The notes under the pieces were generated by a model. The model had not been told where the DNA came from and did no database searches. It saw only the letters and a program-made list of their open reading frames with translations. DNA of 5,036 nucleotides. Source: Chthoniobacterales bacterium. Lineage in GTDB: Bacteria; Verrucomicrobiota; Verrucomicrobiia; Chthoniobacterales; JACTMZ01. Where the stretch lies: the NCBI GenBank assembly GCA_017853515.1, contig JAFMJK010000164.1, forward strand, positions 1 to 5,036, read 5' to 3'. Shown here in pieces: positions 1 to 5,036 of the stretch. How positions within the stretch are numbered: position 1 is the stretch's first letter; the number at the start of each line of letters is the position of its first letter. Made by a program: the position numbers and the translations under genes.

Positions 1-940
1 ATTCGACCGGCAACGAAAGTTTCTCGTTGAAGAACTCCAAGGTGTAGGGAAGCGACGCGCCGCCCCCGGCCAGCAGCACGCGCACCGGGGCGGAACCGCC
101 TTGGTTGGTGCGGTAGAAGGTGACGGAGCGGGTGATTTCGTTGTGGATGCGCGTCATGACAGTGCGCGCAATCTTGCCGACTTCCGCGGCGTCGCCGGTC
201 GCCTCGTAGTTCCCGGGCGGCGGTATGAAGGCGTCTTTGACCTTGAGGGATTCCACCTCGACAAACGATTTGGCTTCGAATGTTTTTTGCAGCGCCGCGG
301 TGATCGAATTGCCGCCGACGGGTAGAGTCCGGATGAAGAGCCGGTCCGCTTCGGCAAAGATCAGGTTTGTGGCGCGGGCGCCTATGTCGATGAGCAACGT
401 GCAGCCGGGCAAGTCCGGGTAGTTGTAGCGCAGCGAGTTGTAGAGCGCGGTCGGGGAGGTTTCGATGTGATCCGGAGACAATCCCGCGGACTGCACCGCT
501 TCGACCGTCGACTCGAGGCTGTCCAGTTTGGTGGCGAGGATGAGCGCGCCCAGCTTGCCGGCCTCCGTTTCGGGCAGGACTTGATGACAGAGCGAAACCT
601 CCTCGATGGGATAGGGAATGCTCTGCTGCGCCTCGAAAAAAAGCACCTGTTCGACCTTGTCCGCATCGCCTTGGGGAATTTTGACAAATCGCGCAAAAAC
701 ACCTTGGGACGGCACGGCCATGGCCAGCGGGCCGGTGCTCCACTTCAGCTTGGAGCGCAGTTCGTTCAGCGCGATTTTGAGCTGGCCCGGGCGGCTGGCG
801 TCGGCGGCCGGATCAGCCAGCAATTCAGCCCGAGCCAAGCCCGAAAGAATCATTGAGTCGCCGGGGGCGGCGTCGAACACCGCCATCGTGACGGTTTGCA
901 TGCCGAGATTGAGCGCGGCGACGCGTTTGGCGGCGGGCAT
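1..940 (-). CDS. pilM: PilM-like type IV pilus assembly ATPase (Amuc_1101-type), C-terminus cut by window edge
   Basis: PilM is a cytoplasmic actin-fold protein that couples the inner-membrane PilN/PilO-type alignment complex to the pilus machine. Translation gives 313 uninterrupted codons from ATG 938-940 to the left edge; PilM proteins usually have about 350 residues, so roughly the last tenth is missing. Actin-fold signatures are visible: a first phosphate loop NLGMQTVTMAVFD (11-23), a second LLIDIGARATNLIF (182-195), and the adenosine motif VRVLLAGGGASLPYT (286-300) before EFFNEKL. The segment around FFEAQQSIPYPIEEV (101-115) is also typical of PilM. The first phosphate loop has Asn11 where most PilM proteins have Asp. 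The start lies 22 bases after the upstream stop, with a GGAG 13 bases before the ATG, so the ribosome site is weak. The upstream gene resembles Amuc_1102, which supports the Amuc_1101 subgroup rather than a classical pilMNOPQ operon. The family call is firm; the subgroup is an inference. Confidence 0.9.
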   Translation of the reverse strand, partial: MPAAKRVAALNLGMQTVTMAVFDAAPGDSMILSGLARAELLADPAADASRPGQLKIALNELRSKLKWSTGPLAMAVPSQGVFARFVKIPQGDADKVEQVLFFEAQQSIPYPIEEVSLCHQVLPETEAGKLGALILATKLDSLESTVEAVQSAGLSPDHIETSPTALYNSLRYNYPDLPGCTLLIDIGARATNLIFAEADRLFIRTLPVGGNSITAALQKTFEAKSFVEVESLKVKDAFIPPPGNYEATGDAAEVGKIARTVMTRIHNEITRSVTFYRTNQGGSAPVRVLLAGGGASLPYTLEFFNEKLSLPVE

Positions 941-962
941 GGGGAAGCAGGTGCTCCGGAGG

Positions 963-1580
963 TCAGAATCCGGCTGGGCGGGCTTTGATGGCTTCGTAAT
1001 AGTCCCAAGCCAAGGGGGCGAACGGAGTTTCGTTTTTGTTCAGAACGTAGCCGTTTACTTGTTCGAGACTCGACCACCACTGTCCTTTGCCTTTCCAGCT
1101 TTTTTCCGCAACTAGCTGGCCCTGCTTCGTGATGGTCACCCCCACGTCGACGATGGCAGAACTCACCGTGCCGGGGGCCTTGCCGTCAAAAAACCGCTCG
1201 AGAGTGCGGGGACTTATATACATCACGGAATTCATGCCCTTGGCCTGCGGGATGGCTGTGTGGGTGACGGAACCGATGAGGAGGGTTCCTTTCGGGTACT
1301 CTTTGCTCTTGTTGTTGAGCAGGACGTAGTAGTTGAGCGTGAGATCGTCGAGAAACTGCGGAAGCTTGGCCTTGGGCTGCCAGTCGAAACTTACTTCGAG
1401 TTCGATGAAATCTTTGTTCTTGGGCACCTTTTTGTTCTTGGGCCCGTAGTTGATCGAGTATTCCGGGGTTGTGACCAAGTCGGGCGTGATCTTCGCGATC
1501 TGGAATTCGGTGTTCTGTTGGGCCTGAACAGCGGATGCCGCGGCGGCGGCCAGCACAAGGGAGAACAGGGCGGTTTTCAT
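963..1580 (-). CDS. Secreted Amuc_1102-like pilus-associated protein
   Basis: This 205-residue protein begins with a clear signal peptide: MKTA, a hydrophobic core (5-15) and an AVQA-Q cleavage site near residue 20. It has no lipobox and no cysteine at all, so a soluble periplasmic or exported protein is expected. It also lacks the G-F-x4-E prepilin site, so it is not a classical type IV pilin. The mature part is probably beta-rich. Conserved-looking blocks are FIELEVSFDWQPKAKLP (58-74), LNYYVLLNNK (82-91), KGTLLIGSVTH (97-107), SVMYISPRTLERFFDGK (118-134), DVGVTITKQGQ (145-155) and NETPFAPLAWDYYEAIKA (183-200). From memory these match Akkermansia Amuc_1102, reported to have an immunoglobulin-like fold resembling pilus subunits; its exact role is not established. 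The adjacent pilM supports membership of the same pilus-like system. No Shine-Dalgarno sequence precedes the ATG (1578-1580), but the signal peptide fixes the start. Confidence 0.82.
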   Translation of the reverse strand: MKTALFSLVLAAAAASAVQAQQNTEFQIAKITPDLVTTPEYSINYGPKNKKVPKNKDFIELEVSFDWQPKAKLPQFLDDLTLNYYVLLNNKSKEYPKGTLLIGSVTHTAIPQAKGMNSVMYISPRTLERFFDGKAPGTVSSAIVDVGVTITKQGQLVAEKSWKGKGQWWSSLEQVNGYVLNKNETPFAPLAWDYYEAIKARPAGF

Positions 1581-1595
1581 GGGCTGGTTAGAATA

Positions 1596-1622
1596 CCGGA
1601 AAAACTCCGGAGTTCCAGAACT
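1596..1622. repeat. Overlapping short inverted repeats in the gap between two minus-strand genes
   Basis: Three nested symmetric elements share these 27 bases. CCGGA (1596-1600) pairs with TCCGG (1606-1610) across a 5-base loop. AACTCCGGAGTT (1603-1614) is a perfect 12-base palindrome. AGTTC (1611-1615) pairs with GAACT (1618-1622) across 2 bases. Read on the minus strand, the 12-base palindrome is followed by three more T residues, so a weak terminator or RNA-processing hairpin after the sugar transferase gene is possible. A protein-binding operator ahead of the Amuc_1102-like gene is an equal alternative. The symmetry is seen directly; the function is a guess. Confidence 0.4.
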
Positions 1623-1629
1623 TCCTCTG

Positions 1630-3021
1630 TTAGCGGGCCCCGATACCGAAAAGGACCACCGGCACGGTTTTGAGGAGGATTTTCAGGTCCAGGCCGAGTG
1701 ACCAATTGTCGATGTATTGCACGTCGAGTTTCACCCAGTCTTTGAAGTCCTTGAGGGTGCTGCGGCCGCTGATTTGCCACAGGCAGGTCAGCCCCGGCTT
1801 CATGCTGAGCCGGCGGCGGTAGGCGGTGAGTTCGAAGTTGTCGACCTCGTAGAGGGGCAGGGGGCGCGGACCGACCAAGCTCATCTGCCCCATCAGCACA
1901 TTGAAGAGCTGGGGAAATTCATCGAGACTGCTTCTGCGCAGCCAGCGCCCGAACGGCGTGATCCGCGGGTCTCCCTCGATCTTGAAGACCGGGCCGCTCA
2001 TCTCGTTGCGTTCCTCCAATGCGGCCCGCTCGGCCTCCGCGCCGGCGCGCATGGAGCGGAACTTCAGCATGGTGAACGGCTTGCCGTGCAAGCCGGCCCG
2101 GCGTTGTTTGAAAATCACCGGCCCGGGCGATGTGGCTTTGATCACGGCCGCGATGAGCAGGAGCAAGGGTGAAAGGATGAGGATTCCGAGCAAAGCCCCG
2201 ACGCGGTCGATCACGCCCTTGAGGAGCAGCGCCCATGACAACTCGGGAGTCACTTTGAGGACGAGCATCGGTGTCGGGCCTAGCGTGTCATAGGTCGGAC
2301 GCGCGATGGATGTCCGCACGTAGTTCGCCCCGATCCATGCCTCCACTCCCTCCGTTTCGCAGGCGGCGATGCAGTCCTGCAAGCTGGCGGGAGCCTGGGC
2401 GCCGAAGGCGAAGATGACGCGCCCCACGCTATGCTTGTGGATGGCTTTGACCAGGGTGCCCGGCCCATGCTCCTCGAGGTTGATACGCTCGACCACGTCA
2501 ACCTCGAGTCTTTGCACGGGTGAGAGGGATTCGAGGATTTGGTCCATCGCCCCGGGTGTCCCGGCGAAAATGACTTTCTCGCCTTGTGCGCCGCGCCGCA
2601 GTCGCCGCAGGTAAATGTCGCGGTAGACCGCTTCGCGCAGGAGCAATCCGACCGGCGCGAGGACGAGAAAAATGAGGAAGGCCGAGCGACTGGGAATCCC
2701 GAGCTTCAAAAACACCACGCACGCGCCGAGAATGAGGCCGAGCCACGCGCCGGCATAAGCGATCTGGCGCAAGGACCGCGCCGCCGTTTTTTCCAGAGGA
2801 TATTGATAAAAGCCCTGCATCTCCAAAAGCAGCGGGCCGAACAGCCCCACCACAACGAAGATCCAGACGAACGTCTGGAGCGATGGGATTTCGGGGAGAA
2901 AATCGAAATCGATGATCTGGAAGCGTCGCAGCGCATAACCGACGTAGAGCGCGCCGAGCAGGATCAGGCCGTCGGCGATCTGGTTGGCTTGCAGTGAGAG
3001 TTCCTGCTTGCGAGAAATCAT
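1630..3021 (-). CDS. Polyprenyl-phosphate sugar-1-phosphate transferase (exopolysaccharide initiation, WbaP-like)
   Basis: The enzyme should move a sugar-1-phosphate from a UDP-sugar to undecaprenyl phosphate at the inner membrane, the first committed step of exopolysaccharide, capsule or O-antigen synthesis. Length is 463 residues, usual for the large WbaP/EPS-transferase type. Four hydrophobic segments lie at about 14-31, 48-67, 86-107 and 112-129. A soluble Rossmann-like middle domain follows, starting at KVIFAGTPGAMDQI (149-162). The C-terminal catalytic domain starts with a re-entrant membrane helix (about 271-294) carrying the Ser284-Pro285 break. It continues with SPGPVIFKQRRAG (298-310), MLKFRSMR (318-325), the Asp367-Glu368 catalytic pair in SSLDEFPQLFNVL, SLVGPRPLP (381-389), KPGLTCLWQISGRS (408-421) and DVQYIDNWSL (433-442). 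By analogy with PglC, the Asp forms the phospho-sugar intermediate. The sugar specificity cannot be read from sequence. It is the first of three co-directional genes leading into pilM. No clear Shine-Dalgarno sequence precedes the ATG at 3019-3021. Confidence 0.93.
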   Translation of the reverse strand: MISRKQELSLQANQIADGLILLGALYVGYALRRFQIIDFDFLPEIPSLQTFVWIFVVVGLFGPLLLEMQGFYQYPLEKTAARSLRQIAYAGAWLGLILGACVVFLKLGIPSRSAFLIFLVLAPVGLLLREAVYRDIYLRRLRRGAQGEKVIFAGTPGAMDQILESLSPVQRLEVDVVERINLEEHGPGTLVKAIHKHSVGRVIFAFGAQAPASLQDCIAACETEGVEAWIGANYVRTSIARPTYDTLGPTPMLVLKVTPELSWALLLKGVIDRVGALLGILILSPLLLLIAAVIKATSPGPVIFKQRRAGLHGKPFTMLKFRSMRAGAEAERAALEERNEMSGPVFKIEGDPRITPFGRWLRRSSLDEFPQLFNVLMGQMSLVGPRPLPLYEVDNFELTAYRRRLSMKPGLTCLWQISGRSTLKDFKDWVKLDVQYIDNWSLGLDLKILLKTVPVVLFGIGAR

Positions 3022-3082
3022 CTGGTGACAGGTTCGTGTTGGCTCGGCGGCAGCACTACAGTTAACTACCGATCAGCATTCC
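3022..3082. promoter_or_regulatory. Divergent intergenic gap, presumed to hold back-to-back promoters
   Basis: These 61 bases separate the start of the minus-strand sugar transferase from the start of plus-strand aroD, so promoters for both directions must lie here or inside the flanking starts. The best plus-strand candidate is TTGGCT (3039-3044) and TTAACT (3062-3067), 17 bases apart, but it matches the sigma-70 consensus in only 4 of 6 and 3 of 6 positions. An 8-base palindrome AGTTAACT (3060-3067) overlaps that putative -10 site and could be an operator half. No Shine-Dalgarno sequence precedes either start. The role is inferred from gene layout. Confidence 0.35.
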
Positions 3083-3778
3083 ATGAAATCCCGAAAAAAG
3101 CGAGCGACCGCGGTCAAGGCCCGTGTTGTCGGAACGACGCACACGCTGGCCGGTCTCCGCGCCGCTGCGCGCCTGCGTCATGGGCAGGGGGTTGATGTGG
3201 TCGAGGTTCGGCTCGATTGCCTTGCGGCGCATGAACGCCTTTTGACCGGGCTGATCGGCGCCATTCGCCTGCCTGTTCTGCTCACCGCGCGGCATCCGCT
3301 GGAGGGCGGTGCCGGCAATCTCACCTCCTCCCGCCGACGCGCTTTGCTCGAGACCTTTTTGCCTTTCGCGTCATTGATCGACGTCGAGGTGCGCAGTGCC
3401 GGTGCTTTTGCCGGTGTCCTCGAGACAGCCAGGAAGAAGCGTCTGGAAATCCTGCTCTCCGCGCACAGCTTCAAGCACACTCCCGCAGCCGCTGCGCTGG
3501 CCCGGACCGGGCGGGAGGCCCTGCGGCACGGAGCCGATATTTGCAAAATCGCCGTGCAATTGCGCAATGGTGCGGACCTCGCGCGACTTCTGCTCTTCCA
3601 GACCATGGCGAAGCATCCGCTCGCCACCATGGGCATGGGGCCTCTCGGGAAAATTTCGCGGCTTCTTCTGCCGCTGGCCGGGTCCCGCCTGGTCTACGGA
3701 TACATCGATCGGCCGCAAGTCGCCGGGCAGTGGCCCGCCGCGCTGCTTGCGGAACGACTGAAGGAGGTTGCGCCATGA
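3083..3778 (+). CDS. aroD: Type I 3-dehydroquinate dehydratase
   Basis: This cytoplasmic enzyme converts 3-dehydroquinate to 3-dehydroshikimate, step three of the shikimate pathway, through a Schiff-base lysine. The 231-residue length fits the single-domain type I enzyme, which is usually 220-250. Visible family marks are DVVEVRLD (38-45) with substrate-binding Glu41 and Arg43, TARHPLEGG (68-76), SAHSFKHTP (126-134) with catalytic His128, ADICKIAVQLRN (151-162) with Schiff-base Lys155, MGPLGKISRLLLPLAGS (185-201) with Arg193, and AGQW (214-217) with Gln216. These correspond to Glu46, Arg48, His143, Lys170, Arg213 and Gln236 of the enteric enzymes. The position equivalent to enteric Ser232 appears to be Gln212. 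The N-terminus is basic (MKSRKKR) with no signal peptide; no Shine-Dalgarno sequence supports the ATG at 3083, and the true start could be slightly downstream. Its last four bases overlap the trpD start. Confidence 0.94.
   Translation: MKSRKKRATAVKARVVGTTHTLAGLRAAARLRHGQGVDVVEVRLDCLAAHERLLTGLIGAIRLPVLLTARHPLEGGAGNLTSSRRRALLETFLPFASLIDVEVRSAGAFAGVLETARKKRLEILLSAHSFKHTPAAAALARTGREALRHGADICKIAVQLRNGADLARLLLFQTMAKHPLATMGMGPLGKISRLLLPLAGSRLVYGYIDRPQVAGQWPAALLAERLKEVAP
3761..3767 (+). promoter_or_regulatory. Strong ribosome binding site for trpD inside aroD
   Basis: AAGGAGG lies seven bases before the ATG at 3775-3777 and matches the anti-Shine-Dalgarno sequence almost completely. It decides the trpD start: the same reading frame stays open back to 3541, but that extension overlaps aroD and shows no family similarity. 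It is the only strong Shine-Dalgarno sequence among the complete gene starts in the window. Confidence 0.85.
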
Positions 3779-4800
3779 AGGAACTGACCGAACAAGCCAA
3801 GAATACCGAGTCCCTCGGTGCGGAAGAGGTGGCCGCGGCGGCCGCCGCGCTTTTGTCCGCCGATTTTTCCGACGAAGACAAAGCCGATTTTCTCGATGCG
3901 CTCAACCGCCGAGGGGAAACGCCCGCGGAGGTCCGGGCTTTCGCCGCGGAGTTCCTCCGCGCCGCTGTTCCGTTCGATGTTCCGGCGGGAATCGGTCGTG
4001 TTCTCGATGTGTGCGGCACCGGCGGCGACAAGCTCGGGCTCTTCAATATTTCCACCGCGGTGATGTTCGTTGCCGCGGGAGCCGGCGCGCGGGTCGTCAA
4101 GCACGGCAACCGCGGCATCACTTCGCGCAGCGGGGGCGCGGATGTTCTCGAGGCGCTCGGCATTCCGGTCGAGTCGCCCGCGGAAAAGCAGCGCGAATTG
4201 CTCGAGGTGTGCGGCGCCTGTTTTCTTTTCGCGCCGCGGTTCCATCCGGCCTTCAAAGCAGTGGCCGGCGCGCGCAAAGTGCTCGCTGCGCGCGGACGCG
4301 CATCGATCTTCAACATGCTCGGTCCGCTCCTCAATCCGGCGCGTCCCGCCTTTCAGCTCACCGGCGTCTTTTCCGAGTCTCTTGTGCCGCTCTATTCGGC
4401 GGTCTTGCCCGGGCTCGGCCGCGAGCGGGCCTGGGTGGTTCACGGCAAAGTCGATGGAGGGGTCATGGACGAAATTTCCACCGCGGGTCCGACAATCATT
4501 TCGGAAGTGGTCGGCGGCGAAACCGCTTCGCGGGACATTGCCGCGGGCGAACTGCTTGCAGCGCCCGCGTCGCTCGAACTGCTCAAAGGCGGCGATGCGC
4601 AAGCCAACGCCGGGATTCTCACCCGGATCCTCGCGGGCGAGAAGGGACCGCAGCGCGACATCGTTGTTCTCAATTCGGCCGCGGCGCTCATCGTCACCGG
4701 GTCGGCGGCCGATTGGGTCGAAGGGCTGGCTTTGGCTTCCGAGTCGATCGACTCGGGTGCGGCGCGACGGGTTCTCGAGGTAATGCGCGCGACCGCCTAA
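3775..4800 (+). CDS. trpD: Anthranilate phosphoribosyltransferase
   Basis: TrpD joins anthranilate to PRPP to make phosphoribosylanthranilate, the second step of tryptophan synthesis from chorismate; it is a cytoplasmic homodimer in the family. The 341 residues match the usual 330-350. An N-terminal helical region (1-70) with an Ala-rich stretch precedes the PRPP-binding loop CGTGGDKLGLFNIST (80-94). Then come KHGNRGITSRSGGADVLEALG (109-129), which contacts PRPP and anthranilate, and ASIFNMLGPLLNPARP (176-191). WVVHGKVDGGVMDEIST (220-236) carries the metal-binding Asp232-Glu233 pair, and GDAQANAGIL (273-282) follows. All expected catalytic motifs are present, so it should be active. Two loops, near 167-178 and between HG and DE at 223-233, look a few residues longer than in well-known TrpD proteins. 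The start is set by AAGGAGG and the ATGA overlap with aroD, so translation of the two is probably coupled. No trpC, trpE or other trp gene is in the window. Confidence 0.96.
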   Translation: MKELTEQAKNTESLGAEEVAAAAAALLSADFSDEDKADFLDALNRRGETPAEVRAFAAEFLRAAVPFDVPAGIGRVLDVCGTGGDKLGLFNISTAVMFVAAGAGARVVKHGNRGITSRSGGADVLEALGIPVESPAEKQRELLEVCGACFLFAPRFHPAFKAVAGARKVLAARGRASIFNMLGPLLNPARPAFQLTGVFSESLVPLYSAVLPGLGRERAWVVHGKVDGGVMDEISTAGPTIISEVVGGETASRDIAAGELLAAPASLELLKGGDAQANAGILTRILAGEKGPQRDIVVLNSAAALIVTGSAADWVEGLALASESIDSGAARRVLEVMRATA

Positions 4801-5036
4801 GGCCGCGGCGCCTTGTTCATGATCTTGACCCAGATTGGCAGGGCCAGAGTGGCGCCGTAGCCGCGATCGACGATTTGTTTGGGTTGGTCGAACCCGACCC
4901 AAACACCGCAGGTGGTTTGCGCATCGAAACCGATGAACCATGCATCGCGGTAGTCATTGGTGGTTCCGGTCTTTCCCCCGGCCTTGCCTTTGTAGCCGAA
5001 AGCTTTGGCCACGGCGCCGGTGCCTCGGACCATCGC
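4797..5036 (-). CDS. Class A penicillin-binding protein (PBP1A-like), C-terminal fragment, start outside window
   Basis: Class A PBPs are inner-membrane enzymes whose periplasmic domains polymerise and cross-link peptidoglycan. Only the last 79 codons are visible, and the frame stays open to the right edge. The fragment holds the third transpeptidase motif, KTGTT, in GKAGGKTGTTNDYRDAWFIG. It continues with the family ending TCGVWVGFDQPKQI, then GYGATLALPIWVKIMNKAPRP and a TAG stop. The block of KTGTTN, DAWF-GF, GVWVG-D and a closing A-PIW motif is characteristic of class A enzymes rather than class B PBPs or beta-lactamases. The nucleophile SxxK and SxN motifs and the glycosyltransferase domain should lie to the right and cannot be checked. 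The protein ends very soon after this block, so there is no long C-terminal tail. Its stop overlaps that of convergent trpD. The first Met in view, near 5031-5033, is an internal residue, not the start. Confidence 0.9.
   Translation of the reverse strand, partial: AMVRGTGAVAKAFGYKGKAGGKTGTTNDYRDAWFIGFDAQTTCGVWVGFDQPKQIVDRGYGATLALPIWVKIMNKAPRP
4798..4815 (+). terminator. Possible weak hairpin at the trpD stop codon
   Basis: AAGGC (4799-4803) can pair with GCCTT (4810-4814) around the loop CGCGGC, extended by a T-G wobble. Only a short T-rich tail (TTGTT) follows, so it is a poor intrinsic terminator at best. It is listed because trpD and the convergent gene leave no intergenic space for another one. 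The bases also belong to the coding end of the penicillin-binding protein, so the symmetry may be chance. Confidence 0.25.

Noticed and set aside
467..1115. Plus-strand open frames of 129 and 165 codons over the pilM region
   Set aside because: They lie antisense to an uninterrupted PilM reading frame that carries all actin-fold motifs, and they show no domain of their own.
963..1580. A classical type IV pilin
   Set aside because: There is no prepilin cleavage motif and no following conserved Glu in a hydrophobic helix; the N-terminus is an ordinary signal peptide.
1260..1673. A 137-codon plus-strand open frame opposite the Amuc_1102-like gene
   Set aside because: The opposite strand has a signal peptide and family-like blocks; this frame has no recognisable features and no ribosome site.
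3039..3067. A sigma-70 promoter for aroD (TTGGCT and TTAACT, 17-base spacing)
   Set aside because: Only 4 of 6 and 3 of 6 consensus matches in a 61-base gap; too weak to call as a defined promoter, so it is mentioned only within the gap entry.
3541..3774. A 78-codon N-terminal extension of trpD in the same frame
   Set aside because: It overlaps aroD, shows no TrpD-like residues, and the AAGGAGG site plus the 341-residue family length point to the ATG at 3775.
3471..4334. A 287-codon open frame on the minus strand across aroD and trpD
   Set aside because: Low-complexity Ala/Arg/Ser/Pro translation opposite two confirmed genes; a shadow of GC-rich coding sequence.
3694..4941. A 415-codon open frame on the minus strand across trpD
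   Set aside because: It lies opposite a clearly real trpD with all its motifs. The frame is open because of high GC content, and its translation is rich in Arg, Gly and His without any recognisable domain. It also overlaps the end of the penicillin-binding protein gene.

Overview
The window is dense, GC-rich bacterial DNA with five protein genes, two of them cut by the window edges, and very little non-coding sequence. It most resembles a member of the Verrucomicrobiota. The main reason is a gene pair on the minus strand that matches, from memory of the family, the Akkermansia muciniphila pilus-like locus: an Amuc_1102-type secreted protein followed by an Amuc_1101-type PilM. Weak or absent Shine-Dalgarno sequences at most starts also fit that phylum. 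The lineage is an inference, not a search result.

Left half (positions 3021 down to 1, minus strand): a polyprenyl-phosphate sugar-1-phosphate transferase (1630-3021) that should start exopolysaccharide or capsule synthesis. After a 49-base gap containing overlapping palindromes comes the Amuc_1102-like secreted protein (963-1580). After 22 bases comes the PilM-like actin-fold ATPase (940 leftward, C-terminus outside the window). If the Akkermansia order is conserved, the Amuc_1100-, 1099- and 1098-like (secretin) genes should lie beyond the left edge.

Right half: a 61-base divergent gap (3022-3082), then a plus-strand pair for aromatic amino acid synthesis. aroD (type I 3-dehydroquinate dehydratase, 3083-3778) overlaps trpD (anthranilate phosphoribosyltransferase, 3775-4800) by the four bases ATGA. 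A strong AAGGAGG ribosome site inside the aroD end serves trpD. The pair has a divergent neighbour upstream and a convergent one downstream, so it looks like a closed two-gene operon. The trpD stop overlaps the stop of a minus-strand class A penicillin-binding protein (4797-5036), of which only the C-terminal end of the transpeptidase domain is visible.

There is no RNA gene, CRISPR array, insertion sequence or recognisable mobile element, and no gene-free stretch above 61 bases. The most interesting content is the Akkermansia-type pilus-like module and its placement behind a sugar transferase gene.
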